Assembly: GCF_016808335.1 (NCBI RefSeq)
Contig: NC_053147.1
Location: forward strand, 19,702,913-19,766,912
Reading direction: 5' to 3'
Source of the DNA: Panicum virgatum
Lineage: Eukaryota; Streptophyta; Magnoliopsida; Poales; Poaceae
DNA length: 64,000 nt
A program made the position numbers and the translations under genes. A model generated the notes under the pieces. That model was not told where the DNA came from and ran no database searches. It saw only the letters and a program-made list of their open reading frames with translations. Below are positions 54,066-64,000 of this stretch, one piece after another (within the stretch, counting starts at the first letter, position 1; each line of letters opens with the position of its first letter).

Positions 54066-57000
54066 ATGGGCCATCTCATTCAACACATGGAGGAAGGAGA
54101 AAAATCACTAAGGGATTATGCAAGCCCGCGATCAGAGGACTTCGACATGCAAAAATCAGATTCGGTGTTGCGAGCCACCGAGTACGAGATCAATCCTCAA
54201 ATCATCAAGTTGGCGGCGGCAAACCCCTTTAGAGGAGATGAGACAGACAACCCATATAGACATATCAAGTGGTTCACAATGCTATGCAACACGGTACAAC
54301 AAGACGGAGTTCTGCTAGCTTGGTTTAGATGGAATCTTTTCCCATACCCACTTGCGGAAGAAGCGAGAAGATGGTTTGCACTTGCATCCTTCGAGGTAAA
54401 AGGAAATTGGGATGACTTGATGAAGAAATTTTGCGAGCGGTTCTTTCCGTTAAGCAAGGTTCAACATATTCGGAAGCAAGTGATCAACTTCGCGCAAGGA
54501 GAAGAAGAAGGAATAGATCAAGCATGGGATAGATTCAATGGATTGATTGAACAAGGACCGAAGCTCGAATTTTCCGGTGAAGTACTCTTGCATACCTTTT
54601 ACTTTTCCCTAACCCCCGAGTGCATGCAATTTGTTCAAATGTGTGCAGGAGGAGATCTCATGGAGAAAACACTCACGGAAGCCGCCCAACTCCTACAAAA
54701 AATCAGCAAAGGTGCGGCCATGCGAAGAGATTGGGAAAAACGATGTTCGGCAAGCTCCGAGGAAGAATCTCAAGTGCGGGTGCTTGCTGGAATTTTCAGA
54801 AAAGAGGCATCGGAAGTGAGGGAAGAACAACCGAAACATGGGAAAGTCATAGAGACAAACCACGATGAAGAAGCATCGATCCGGAGTGCAACGAAAGACG
54901 ACCCGGAAAAGAAAGGAAGAACCATGGGCACCGCCAAATCGCTAAGGGAATTCGAGCAAATGGATTGGATACCAATTGACTTTGGAAGAATGTTCGACAA
55001 CGCAAGACCGCATCCAAATCAGCGAGGAATGGCGAAGGTGATAGCGGAAGACTTCCCGCCGAATAATCACACGGGATATACATTTTGCAAGGAATCGGCC
55101 GGTGATATTATTCGGAAACTTTTTGAAGAAAAAGAGGAAGAGATTGACTCCAAAGTGCTGGAGATCAAAAGGACCCTGGGAGTGAACTCAGAATCGTCAC
55201 CCTTCGCACACATAGCCCAAGTATATGCGATTGGAAGCGATCAAGGCGAAGGTAACCCATCACCCACACCTCGTGTTGATTGCATGATAGACAGAACAAA
55301 ATGTTGCAATGTTTTATGTGACGTTGGCGCCCATGTTAGTGTGATGAGTTCCAAAGTTTATGTTGAGCTTTTTAACGAAACATCGAACCTAGATGCCACA
55401 ATCATTAAATTGATCATGGGAGATGGTAGATTAATCAAACCGATAGGAGTGCTTAGAAATCTAAATGTTGCTATAGCGGGTAAAAAAATTCCTACCGACT
55501 TTTTTGTGATTAATGCTAGTGATGATGAGCATGAAGGCATAATCCTTGGAAAACCCTTTCTCAAATTAGTAAATGCTGTTCTAGATGTTGGAAAAGGGAT
55601 TGTCACTTTTGATCTAGATGGAGAGAAGCGCTCATTCGAATTTCATTCAAAACCGTCTTTTGCTTCACCTCTACCTCTTGATAACGAAGAGGTAGAGAGC
55701 ATTCGTTCCATTGATTCTTTCAGGGATCCTCTCCAACGCGCTTTGGAGAATGGAGACGCTCAAGATGATCAAGACGGAGAACTAGTGGAAACAATGGAAG
55801 AGTTGAAGCCGCAACACGGGAATTTGGAGGAAGAAAAATTTGAAGACATTGGAGAGTTAGAACAAGAAGAGAATGGTGCGCCCGAGGTTGAGATGAAGCC
55901 ACTCCCCAAGGGATTGAAATATGAATTTTTGGGAGATGGCAAGACTTTTCCGGTGATTATTAGCGACGAATTGAGCCCGGAAGAGACGGAGAAGTTGCTG
56001 AATTTATTGAAGAAGCACAAAAAGGTGATCGGCTACTCGATTAACGACTTGAAAGGTATTAGCCCCGCTTTTTGCACACATCGTATACAACTCGAGGAGC
56101 AATACAAGCCGGTGGTAGAGCATCAAAGAAGGTTGAGCCATGCTATGCGTGATGTGGTGAAGAAGGAGGTTATCAAATTGTTGAATGCCGGAATAATATA
56201 CCCCATGCCACATAGTGAATGGGTAAGCCCCGTGCATTGCGTTCCGAAGAAGGGAGGACTCACGGTTGTGAAAAATGAGAAGGAGCAATTGATACCACAA
56301 AGAACCATCACGGGATGGAGGATGTGCATCGATTATAGAAAATTGAATAAGGCAACGAGGAAGGATCATTTTCCACTACCATTCATTGATGAGATGCTAG
56401 AAAGGTTGGCAAAGCATTCACACTTTTGTTACCTTGATGGATACTCGGGATTCTTCCAAATACTTATTCATCCGGATGATCAACATAAGACCACATTTAC
56501 TTACCCGTATGGAACTTTTGCATATCGGAGGATGCCTTTTGGATTGTGCAATGCGCCCGCTTCTTTTCAAAGGTGCATGATGGCTATATTTTCAGATTTC
56601 ATAGAAGAGATTATGGAGGTATTCATGGATGACTTCTCGGTGCATGGTACTAGCTTTGATGATTGCTTGGCAAATTTGGAGAAAGTTCTTAAAAGATGTG
56701 GAGAGGTTGATCTTGTGCTTAATTGGGAGAAGTGTCATTTCATGGTGAAAGAAGGAATTATTCTCGGTCATGTTATCTCCGAGAGAGGGATAGAGGTGGA
56801 TAGAGCAAACATAGAAACCGTGGAGAAATTGCCACCACCTACGGACATCAAATCTTTGAGGAGCTTCCTCGGTCATGCTGGATTCTATAGGAGGTTCATA
56901 AAGGATTTTTCAAAAATCACCAAGCCATTGACACAACTTCTCCAAAACGATGTGGAATACATCTTTGATAGTGATTGCCTTCACGCATTTCGAACACTCA

Positions 57001-58796
57001 AGCAATCCCTCATAAGTGCTCCTATCATGCAACCTCCGGATTGGAATCTACCCTTTGAAATCATGTGTGATGCGAGCGACTACGCCGTAGGAGCCGTTCT
57101 TGGACAAAGGAAAGAGGGGAAGGTAAATGCTATCTACTACGCAAGCAAGACTCTCAATGAAGCCCAATTTAATTATGCAACAACGGAGAAAGAATTGCTT
57201 GCCGTGGTGTTCGCCTTAAAAAAATTCAGATCATACATAGTAAATTCAAAGGTGATAGTTTATACCGACCATGCGGCAATCAAGTATCTCTTGTCCAAGA
57301 AAGATGCTAAACCACGCTTGATTCGATGGATCCTATTGCTACAAGAATTCGATGTGGAGATAAGGGACAAGAAAGGGGCAGGAAATGTTGTGGCTGATCA
57401 CTTATCAAGGATGAACCATGGAGATGATGGAAAAGAAACTATCGAGGATCAAATGACAGATGATCACCTATATAGAATTCTCGACAAAGATAGTTGGATG
57501 AATGAAATAATAAGGGCAATAAAAGGGATGCCCTCGGATCACTTGGACAAGAATGCAAAGAAAAGAGTGATCGCAGAAAGAAGAAAATACTATTGGGATC
57601 CACCATACTTATATAGATATGGAGAAGATGGAGTCCTAAGAAGATGCATACCGAGAGAGGAACGTGAAGAAGTTCTAAGGAAGTGTCACTCGTCGGGATA
57701 TGGAGGACATTATGGGCACTTTAGAACTCAAGCTAAGGTATGGGCTAGTGGATTCTATTGGCCCGAGATGCATGAAGATGCGAAAAGATTTGTTTCAACT
57801 TGTCTGGAATGCCAAAGGACGGGGAATATCTCGCAAAGGAATGCCATGCCATTGAACTACAATTTGCAAATAGATCTATTTGATGTCTGGGGAATCGATT
57901 TCATGGGACCATTTGTGAACTCACATGGGTTTGAGCATATATTGGTGATGGTGGATTATGTTTCTAAGTGGGTTGAAGCTATGCCGTGTCGGAAGGCATC
58001 AACGGAGGAGTCCACACACATGATTAAATCGGTAATCTTTCCTCGATATGGCGTCCCGAGAATCTTGATAAGCGACGGAGGAACACACTTCACGGGCAAA
58101 GACTTTGGTAAATGCTTGAAGAAATTGGGAATTGAACATAGAGTGTCCACGGCTTATCACCCCCAAACAAATGGACAAGCGGAAACTTCGAACAAGCAAT
58201 TGAAGGACATTTTAAAGAAGACCGTGGTAAAAGGAGGAAAAGATTGGTCGAAGAGACTAGATGATGCACAATGGGCATATCGTACGGCACACAAAACCCC
58301 GATTGGTATGACTCCTTATCAATTTGTTTATGGAAAAACATGCCACTTGCCAGTTGAGCTAGAACATAAGGCGTATTGGGCAATAAAGGAGATGAACTTT
58401 GATGCGGAAGCCGCTGGAATTAAAAGGAGAATCCAAATAAGCGAATTGGAGGAGTTAAGATTGAAAGCGTACAATAGTGCATCAATTTACAAAGAAAGGA
58501 TGAAGAGGTGGTACGACAAGCGACTACAAAACAAGGAATTCAAAGAAGGAGACAAGGTCCTACTCTACAATTCAAGATTCAAACTCTTTGGCAAAGGAAA
58601 ATTACAAAGCAAATGGGATGGACCATACGTCGTACACTCGGTTTCACCCACAGGAGCAGTAACAATCATGGATGCGAAAGGTGACCAATATGTGGTGAAC
58701 GGACAGCGACTAAAGGTATTCTTGGAGCCCGATGTCATGCCCCTTCATTACATCGACATATACACCATGGAGGAGGAACCAGAACGTCAAGCCTAA
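54066..58796 (+). CDS. Athila gag-pol polyprotein, intact
   Basis: 1576 residues in one frame. Gag about 1-390 (capsid region [20 protein letters not shown] and [18 protein letters not shown]). Aspartic protease about 395-520 ([12 protein letters not shown], where many relatives have D-L/S-G-A; the catalytic Asp is present). RT about 660-890 ([28 protein letters not shown], active site FMDDFSVHG). RNase H about 985-1110 ([25 protein letters not shown]). Integrase about 1190-1500, with the HHCC zinc finger (ending CLECQ), [16 protein letters not shown] and the catalytic Glu in GQAETSNKQ. All catalytic residues are visible. It copies element RNA to DNA in cytoplasmic particles and inserts it in the nucleus. 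The start is the first ATG after the PBS, in good context (tctagATGGGC). The frame stops at 58794-58796. Confidence 0.95.
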   Translation: MGHLIQHMEEGEKSLRDYASPRSEDFDMQKSDSVLRATEYEINPQIIKLAAANPFRGDETDNPYRHIKWFTMLCNTVQQDGVLLAWFRWNLFPYPLAEEARRWFALASFEVKGNWDDLMKKFCERFFPLSKVQHIRKQVINFAQGEEEGIDQAWDRFNGLIEQGPKLEFSGEVLLHTFYFSLTPECMQFVQMCAGGDLMEKTLTEAAQLLQKISKGAAMRRDWEKRCSASSEEESQVRVLAGIFRKEASEVREEQPKHGKVIETNHDEEASIRSATKDDPEKKGRTMGTAKSLREFEQMDWIPIDFGRMFDNARPHPNQRGMAKVIAEDFPPNNHTGYTFCKESAGDIIRKLFEEKEEEIDSKVLEIKRTLGVNSESSPFAHIAQVYAIGSDQGEGNPSPTPRVDCMIDRTKCCNVLCDVGAHVSVMSSKVYVELFNETSNLDATIIKLIMGDGRLIKPIGVLRNLNVAIAGKKIPTDFFVINASDDEHEGIILGKPFLKLVNAVLDVGKGIVTFDLDGEKRSFEFHSKPSFASPLPLDNEEVESIRSIDSFRDPLQRALENGDAQDDQDGELVETMEELKPQHGNLEEEKFEDIGELEQEENGAPEVEMKPLPKGLKYEFLGDGKTFPVIISDELSPEETEKLLNLLKKHKKVIGYSINDLKGISPAFCTHRIQLEEQYKPVVEHQRRLSHAMRDVVKKEVIKLLNAGIIYPMPHSEWVSPVHCVPKKGGLTVVKNEKEQLIPQRTITGWRMCIDYRKLNKATRKDHFPLPFIDEMLERLAKHSHFCYLDGYSGFFQILIHPDDQHKTTFTYPYGTFAYRRMPFGLCNAPASFQRCMMAIFSDFIEEIMEVFMDDFSVHGTSFDDCLANLEKVLKRCGEVDLVLNWEKCHFMVKEGIILGHVISERGIEVDRANIETVEKLPPPTDIKSLRSFLGHAGFYRRFIKDFSKITKPLTQLLQNDVEYIFDSDCLHAFRTLKQSLISAPIMQPPDWNLPFEIMCDASDYAVGAVLGQRKEGKVNAIYYASKTLNEAQFNYATTEKELLAVVFALKKFRSYIVNSKVIVYTDHAAIKYLLSKKDAKPRLIRWILLLQEFDVEIRDKKGAGNVVADHLSRMNHGDDGKETIEDQMTDDHLYRILDKDSWMNEIIRAIKGMPSDHLDKNAKKRVIAERRKYYWDPPYLYRYGEDGVLRRCIPREEREEVLRKCHSSGYGGHYGHFRTQAKVWASGFYWPEMHEDAKRFVSTCLECQRTGNISQRNAMPLNYNLQIDLFDVWGIDFMGPFVNSHGFEHILVMVDYVSKWVEAMPCRKASTEESTHMIKSVIFPRYGVPRILISDGGTHFTGKDFGKCLKKLGIEHRVSTAYHPQTNGQAETSNKQLKDILKKTVVKGGKDWSKRLDDAQWAYRTAHKTPIGMTPYQFVYGKTCHLPVELEHKAYWAIKEMNFDAEAAGIKRRIQISELEELRLKAYNSASIYKERMKRWYDKRLQNKEFKEGDKVLLYNSRFKLFGKGKLQSKWDGPYVVHSVSPTGAVTIMDAKGDQYVVNGQRLKVFLEPDVMPLHYIDIYTMEEEPERQA

Positions 58797-59199
58797 CGAC
58801 CTTAAGCAAGGTAAGTTTGTAAATATTCTCTTTTAGATTTTATTTTCATAGTTTTATTTCTATTCTGGACGAACTTGGAATAAAACATAGGCTTCTAATT
58901 TATTGGTGTGCACCTCGGAAAAAGTTGGAGTCCAGGGGGCTGAAAAACCCCCTGGGCCGGCCGGCCCAACACCCCTAGGCCGGCCGGCCTTAGCCTTTTC
59001 ATGTGAGAATCGGTCTCAATTTTTGGTAGGTACGAGATAAGGAAAATTCAAACATGTGCCTTATAGATTTCGCATGCCAAAACCGAAGAGATTTTGGACT
59101 TCTCGTCCAAGTCTTTTCGGGATATAAATAGAGGCGCGGGGTAGATCTATTCTCACATACTTTTCAATCTACACCACCACCTCGTGAGAGACTTCGACA
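58797..59199 (+). promoter_or_regulatory. Inter-ORF region with splice donor and internal promoter
   Basis: A consensus donor (caag|gtaagttt) lies at 58811, 15 bp after the pol stop. A paired GGCCGGCC cassette at 58955-58993 is followed by a TATA box (59123-59130), 70 bp before the next ATG. The layout repeats that of the LTR promoter. Confidence 0.55.
59123..59130 (+). promoter_or_regulatory. Internal TATA box before the Athila extra ORF
   Basis: tataaata in the context ggatataaatagagg. Confidence 0.6.
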
Positions 59200-60018
59200 A
59201 TGGCCGGTCCAGCGAGTGCAAGAGCCATGATTGCAGCAATGGAGATCGAGGAGAGGGGTTGGACGCCTGACACCCCCACGCCAAAGACACCTAGCCCCAT
59301 CTCGGTAACCGGTGTGCAGCCCCTCCTTGTTGAAGCAAAGCGATGTGAAGCGAAGGCCCCTCCGAAGAAATTCAATACCTAAGCACGGATGAGCGTTGGA
59401 GGGAAGGGCCTTCAATGGTACAACGAGAAGCTAGCTCAAGCCCAAAGGGTGGTCGTCATCATCAGCAGCGACGAAGACGAAGGCAAGAAGCAACAAGATA
59501 AAAAGCCACCCGCGCCTAGGCGTTCCTTGCGCCTCCTCGGAGTTAAAAGAAAGAACTACATCGAGCACACCCCAGAGCCGAAGGACTATGCTGGAGACAG
59601 TGATTGGGAGAGCATCATGAGCCCCAGTTCATGGGGTGCCACCAGTCGTGACTACGATGATGATTGGCCGGGGTGGCCCGAAGAGGAGAGAAGGGAAGAA
59701 GACGACCCCTCCGGAGGTGATAGCGGCAAGAAGAAGAAGGACGACGGCGAGCCCGAAGATGACAGACCCAACCGCGGCGGGCATCACTTCGGGTGCTGTT
59801 TCAAGTGCCGCAATGAAATCGCGGATCTCTGCACCACCATTGATAGGTGCCACAATCGAATCGTGGCAATGGATCGAAGGATGGACGACATCGAGAGCTT
59901 GGTTGAGAGAGACTACAACTTCCTTGTCCGCAACATAAGGAAGTTATTCGGGATGGTTGGAGATCTACAAAAGCAAGGGGGAGGGCGTCCAAGATGCAAT
60001 TGCCCGAGGTGCCATTGA
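59200..60018 (+). pseudogene. Athila extra (env-position) ORF with one stop
   Basis: One frame from MAGPASARAMIAAMEIEERG to CNCPRCH with a single TAA at 59380-59382; after it, MSVGGKGLQWYNEKL starts a 209-codon open part. Mid-region is acidic and charged (IISSDEDEGKK, EERREEDDPSGGDSGKKKK). A Cys-containing segment (FGCCFKCRNEIADLC) precedes a coiled-coil-like stretch, and the end has a CXCXXC cluster. It occupies the env-like position of Athila elements but shows no signal peptide or transmembrane helix. Function unknown. Confidence 0.6.
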
Positions 60019-61817
60019 GAACACCGACGAGCGTCACACCCGTCTTTTATATCATTGCGACGAGGATGCCGCATAATCTAAGCATGGGGGGGAAGGTGTG
60101 ATGACTTGTAGATTCAATTTTGTTAGTCTTTGTTTACTCGAAAGTTCGTCGTGTGAGTGTGCTTTATTTTTCGCATGTGTGAGAGTCATAGTCTAGCGTT
60201 GTGTGCTTTATTTTTCGCATGTGTGAGAGTGAGTCTTAAATTAGTGTTGAGTCATGAAATCAAAATAAAAAGAGTCTTTGTTTTTTTTGGATCGTGCAAT
60301 TTTATTTATGCATTCAGTTTTACTTTATTTTCTTTAAAGCAATTGTTCACGAGCGTTGTCATGAAATTTATTTCGTATTTGTGGAGATAAGTAGATTATT
60401 CATCCATGATAATACCCACACTTGAGCTTTGATCTAGCACTTGGTTTTGATTACGCTTGCGAGTAAGGCATGAGTTGGAGGACTTTAATTTCATAAAAAT
60501 AATAAAACCCCTACAAGCATAAGGTTGATCAAGTTCTTGACAAGTTGAGAGTAAAAATCCTATCATCCAAAAGTTTTATTCGTTCCACCATAAGTATTGG
60601 ATGTACATTGAGTTGAGTTAGGATTTCTTTCTCTTGGGAGTTTTAATTTCGAGCAATGATCATGTCCGTATTTTTCATCTCTGAATTGCTAGCCACGTCA
60701 ATATTCGGTAATGAGAATTCCTCATTGGAATAACTCATGAGATCTACCGGATTCCAAAACCCGAACCCGAGATTTTCTTGTTTATTATCGTCTTCCTTGA
60801 CCACAACCCAATTGTGAGGATACGTTCTGTTTCTGCGCATGATTTGTATAAAACATAACTTTGGGATGAATAAAGGAAGGAGTACTGGAAAGACGGACCG
60901 AATCCGACCTGGGAAAGCCCCAGGCCGGCTGGCCTACACCTCTTGAGCCGGCCGGCCTAGGCCTCTCTGGTCGCGGTTCGGGCTCTAAAAATTTAGGGAG
61001 ACACTTTGGAGTTTTGCCTATCTATGTTTTATAGAAAGTGTCCTATGAAAAGGTTCGGAGAAGAGAAAGAAAAGTCGGGAGAAAGAAAGAAAGGAAAAAA
61101 TGTATGAGAAGAAAAAAATAAATGAAGGGATTCTATGGTTAGAGAAGTGCAAAGAGATATCACCTTGTTGTTTGAGAACGATATCCTCAATTCCAACCAT
61201 GTGCAATCCGACAACGAGGACGATGCTTGTGCCTTGAAGTCAATCTTTTTGTATGCCTTTGCACATGTCCACCATTCTAAATCTTCTTACCCTTGAACCC
61301 TTTACATTATGGAGAAACTCTCATGATCATTGGCTCGGAAGGTAAGCAATCATTAGAAGGATTTCTTAATTTGACAATATATGTATATACTTTGCTAAGC
61401 CTCACCTATAGCCTCACTTTATACTTGAGAGACTTTCGGGAGATGAGAGCTTGCAAATAAAAATAGGATAGCCACTTATATTGAGAGACATGAAAGGACT
61501 TGTGCAAGAATTTTTGGTATAACCTTTGTTGCAGGGTATTTTGTTTCTTAAATAAAAAAGAGAGAAAAACCTCCAAGGATGGCAAGAAAAGCAAGTGTTG
61601 TCGATATTCGAGTTGCCGGCTAAAGGTAAGAGTTGTGGAGTAATATTGGATCAGTTTTTAAACGCCCATGATATGATTATCCTCGCTGCTCCTCTGACCT
61701 TTGTTTGAAGAAATATTGTTAGACTTGTTTGCATAAGTAAATTGTGCAGTTCGAGAACTCTTGAGCAACCCATGGAAGGATTTGATGATTTGATTTGCTC
61801 GAGGACGAGCAAAAGCT
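60019..61817 (+). other. Athila 3' untranslated region
   Basis: 1.8 kb without a credible ORF. Holds a tandem pair of about 48 bp around gtgtgctttatttttcgcat (60156-60235), a third GC cassette (60912-60960) and AT-rich tracts. Short minus frames lack any motif. Confidence 0.6.
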
Positions 61818-61831
61818 AAGTATGGGGGGAA
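61818..61831 (+). other. Athila polypurine tract
   Basis: aagtatggggggaa immediately before the 3' LTR. Confidence 0.75.
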
Positions 61832-63048
61832 TGTTGGCGCTCCTTAAGTACCCATTTTATTATACAATTAGGAGTTGTTTTAGTAAATTCTTCGGGATGA
61901 TTTATGTACTAACCCGCCACTTGGCACCCGAACTTGATCGTTTTCGATTTTGTCCTGGATTTTGGAGCATGTTGCATTTTGACAGGAAATTGGACATTTT
62001 CGGAGATGTTTTGACGCATGGTTACAACTGGGCTAAGATGAGGAATAAGAGCAAGAGGCCACACGAAAAAGATGGGACCGAAAGGGGCCAGAAAAGGCCC
62101 AGGCCGGCCGGCCTGGAGTCCTTGGGCCGGCCGGCCTAGCCCTTTTCGGAGTCCAATCGATCTCGGTTTTCTTCAGTGCGAAGTATGCGTCAACCCTAGT
62201 CTATGTTTTACCAAAACCACCGACCATTTCTTCCTATAAATACCCCGAAGCCGCCGTCAAAGAGAGGGGGATCGCGGGAGCATCCAGGGAGATCACAGAG
62301 ATCGCAGAGAAGAGCATCCAGAGATACATTCGAAGTAGACACAAGAGAAAGGCGACACCGGAGGCCTCATCGTCCCTCGGCACCGCTGCAAGTTGGAGGA
62401 CAGCAAGGGATCCATCCCTTGCCGGAGATTTCGTCACCATGATCGACTACGCTTCGCTTAGCTTCATGGGGTAAATTCCTTGTTTGTTCATGGGGTTGTA
62501 AGGAGATCTTGAGTTGTAATTGCCGAATCCTTTATGAGATTGATCTATCACGATTCTTGTTGATGATGCTTTGATGCCTAATAGTTCGCAACTTGGCTTT
62601 GGGTTTGCTTTGCTCTTGCATGGTTTACTTAGATTACATCAACTATCGTGTTCTTGTTGATTCGTTACCGATTATCCTCGTGTAGTGACAGTATGCGGGA
62701 GGGAAAGGTTTTGATCTTGGAACACACCTTTGATAGATTAGATCTGTTCTTCGTTGCTTGGCGATTACATCTCTAGTGATCCTAGACCCTATGGACAAAT
62801 GCTCTTCATATCTTGTGCACACACCTATCATTGCTCACTAGTCTAGATTAGATTAGATTAGTTAGATTAGATCTATTTCACACTCATACACTCAATATAG
62901 ATCTTTTACCAACATCGTTAGTGCTTAGTTAAGCATAGTAATACACTTGTTTCGTGGATTGATAAACCTTGGGGGAATACTCTAAGGGAAAAGCTACACG
63001 ATCCGTGCGCTTGCGGTACGTAAATTGGCACTTTAAGAAGCGTCAACA
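61832..63048 (+). repeat. Athila 3' LTR
   Basis: 1217 bp, co-linear with the 5' LTR except for scattered substitutions and a 9-bp gagatcaca-type insertion near 62290. TATA box at 62235-62242. Confidence 0.95.
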
Positions 63049-64000
63049 CTAGGCCTAGCAGAACCTACTGGACCAAAGGGATTGAAAAAAATATGCGCTA
63101 AGCTAAGAGATCGGGCGAGGGAAACATGTGATACCTTGGAAGAGAGATGAACTCGTGAGGAACTTCAAAACCAGCTTCACCACTGATTGATTTCCCCCTT
63201 CTAGCCCCAATGCATATGATGAAGCAACCAAAACAAGGGCTAGAACTCCAAATCTCCAATGGAGTGAAGAGGATGGAGAGGAATGTGAAGAGGGGCGGCA
63301 CACGGGTGAAAGAGAGGAGAGGTCGGTGGCACAATGGTGAAAAGTGAGATTGTTTTACTGTTTTACCCCGCGGAGGGGGATAAAAGGAAGTTACCGGGTT
63401 GGACCGGTCAGACCGGTCGCACTTGATGTGCCAGAAAGAAGTTGTTTTCTAGACTATCCGGGTGAATCTTCGGAGTATCCGGGTGTAGCCCAGAGTATCC
63501 GGGCAAATATCCAGAGAATCCGGGACAATGATCACAAAGAAGTTTTAGAAAGATAATTCCTTGATCAAATGATTAAGAACTTCCAAAAATTCATATTTTC
63601 TGACCTTATGTGCTAACCATGAGTTGGATAGGAGGATGACAAAGTAAGGAGTATTTTGATGAGCACATTTTTCCGAATCAAGAGCTCCTTGTCACTTCCA
63701 AGGAAGAGATGATTTTCCAATATAACCGCTCCTTGGATGAGAGAAGTGATATAGATAGGAATCTATGGACTTGAGAAAAACTCACTACTTGTGACTAGCC
63801 ACCAAGCAATCAATGAGAACTATAGTCACAAGTAGATTGATACGGTCACAAAGACCAAGATCCAAACATTTTCAAATTTGACACACAACCTATCATGCTA
63901 GTTGAGTTTTCGAAAAACATCTATCCTATAACACTCATAGCATGCTACAAGTCAAGCTATCACCACACTAGAGAGCTTAGCACAAACCTTACTCAATTTT
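63049..64000 (-). other. Sirevirus internal DNA, continuation
   Basis: Right-hand side of the Athila insertion site. No ORF of note. Contains gaccggtcagaccggtcgca near 63403, linking it to the Sirevirus on the left, and runs to the window edge. Confidence 0.55.

Larger units (their letters stand above)
52725..63048 (+). mobile_element. Athila-type Ty3/Gypsy retrotransposon, complete and young
   Basis: 10.3 kb with LTRs at 52725-53932 and 61832-63048 (TGTTGGCGCT...GTCAACA). Perfect TSD CTAGG (52720-52724 and 63049-63053). The PBS tggcgccgttgccgggga (53941-53958) is the tRNA-Asp type used by Athila elements. PPT aagtatggggggaa. An uninterrupted gag-pol of 1576 codons and an extra ORF downstream. 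The LTRs differ by about two dozen substitutions and a 9-bp indel by eye, so insertion is recent. Confidence 0.95.
47324..64000 (-). mobile_element. Second Sirevirus (minus strand), interrupted and running off the window
   Basis: Left end inserted in the CACTA second gene at 47324 after CAAGA. Visible parts are the 3' LTR (47324-49281), PPT, extra ORF (50099-52293) and spacer (52294-52724, resuming 63049-64000). The Athila element (52725-63048) sits inside it. Gag, pol and the 5' LTR must lie to the right of the window. GACCGGTCAGACCGGTC motifs recur in LTR and internal DNA (47419, 48208, 49610, 52430, 63403). Confidence 0.8.

Noticed and set aside
54066..58796. Host gene encoding a large protein
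   Set aside because: Domains, LTRs, PBS, PPT and TSD identify it as retrotransposon gag-pol.

Overview
This window is nuclear DNA from a grass (Poaceae), most likely a panicoid. That is an inference from GC-rich cytochrome P450 genes with one short intron, TAA-flanked Tourist-like and Stowaway-like MITEs, a tRNA-derived SINE, Sirevirus-type Copia elements, a Tat-type and an Athila-type Gypsy element, and CACTA elements starting CACTACTAGA. It is a gene-poor, TE-dense region. The only intact-looking host gene is a small CLE signalling-peptide gene (37613-37864, minus, TATA box at 37982-37992). Two CYP71-like P450 genes (2450-5670 and 32656-35999, both minus) and a P450 5' relic (30135-30290) are remnants of a tandem cluster broken by transposons.

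Layout. 1-2449: MITE relic, 1-kb foldback element, Stowaway-like MITE. 2450-5670: P450-1, split by a 1546-bp non-autonomous CACTA (TSD TCG) that carries a PPR-like gene fragment. 6047-6270: Tourist-like MITE. 7391-29088: a 5'-truncated LINE on the minus strand, split by a Sirevirus (7916-15446, TSD GTCTG) and by a Tat-lineage Gypsy element (16594-27520, TSD GGTTC). 29127-29868: solo LTR. 30135-30290: P450 relic. 31974 onward: possible Helitron end. 32656-35999: P450-2, complete apart from one Sirevirus solo LTR (TSD GCCCA) in exon 2. 36274-37036: MULE-like foldback with a nested SINE. 37215-37346: (AAT)n/(AGG)n microsatellite. 37613-37864: CLE gene.

38287-47323: left part of an autonomous-type CACTA with a TNP2-like transposase and a TNPA-like second gene, both decayed. 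It is cut at 47324 by a second Sirevirus on the minus strand, whose 3' LTR, PPT and extra ORF are visible and which runs off the right edge. That Sirevirus holds a young, complete Athila-type Gypsy element (52725-63048, TSD CTAGG) with an uninterrupted 1576-codon gag-pol frame and an extra ORF behind its own TATA box.

The genes do not form an operon or pathway. The window is best read as a nested insertion record in which exact target-site duplications order the events. The most unusual items are the intact, promoter-equipped, three-exon antisense ORF inside the otherwise nonsense-riddled Tat element (25214-26085), the repeated promoter-like GGCCGGCC modules of the Athila element, and P450-2, which lacks only the removal of one solo LTR to read through 512 codons.
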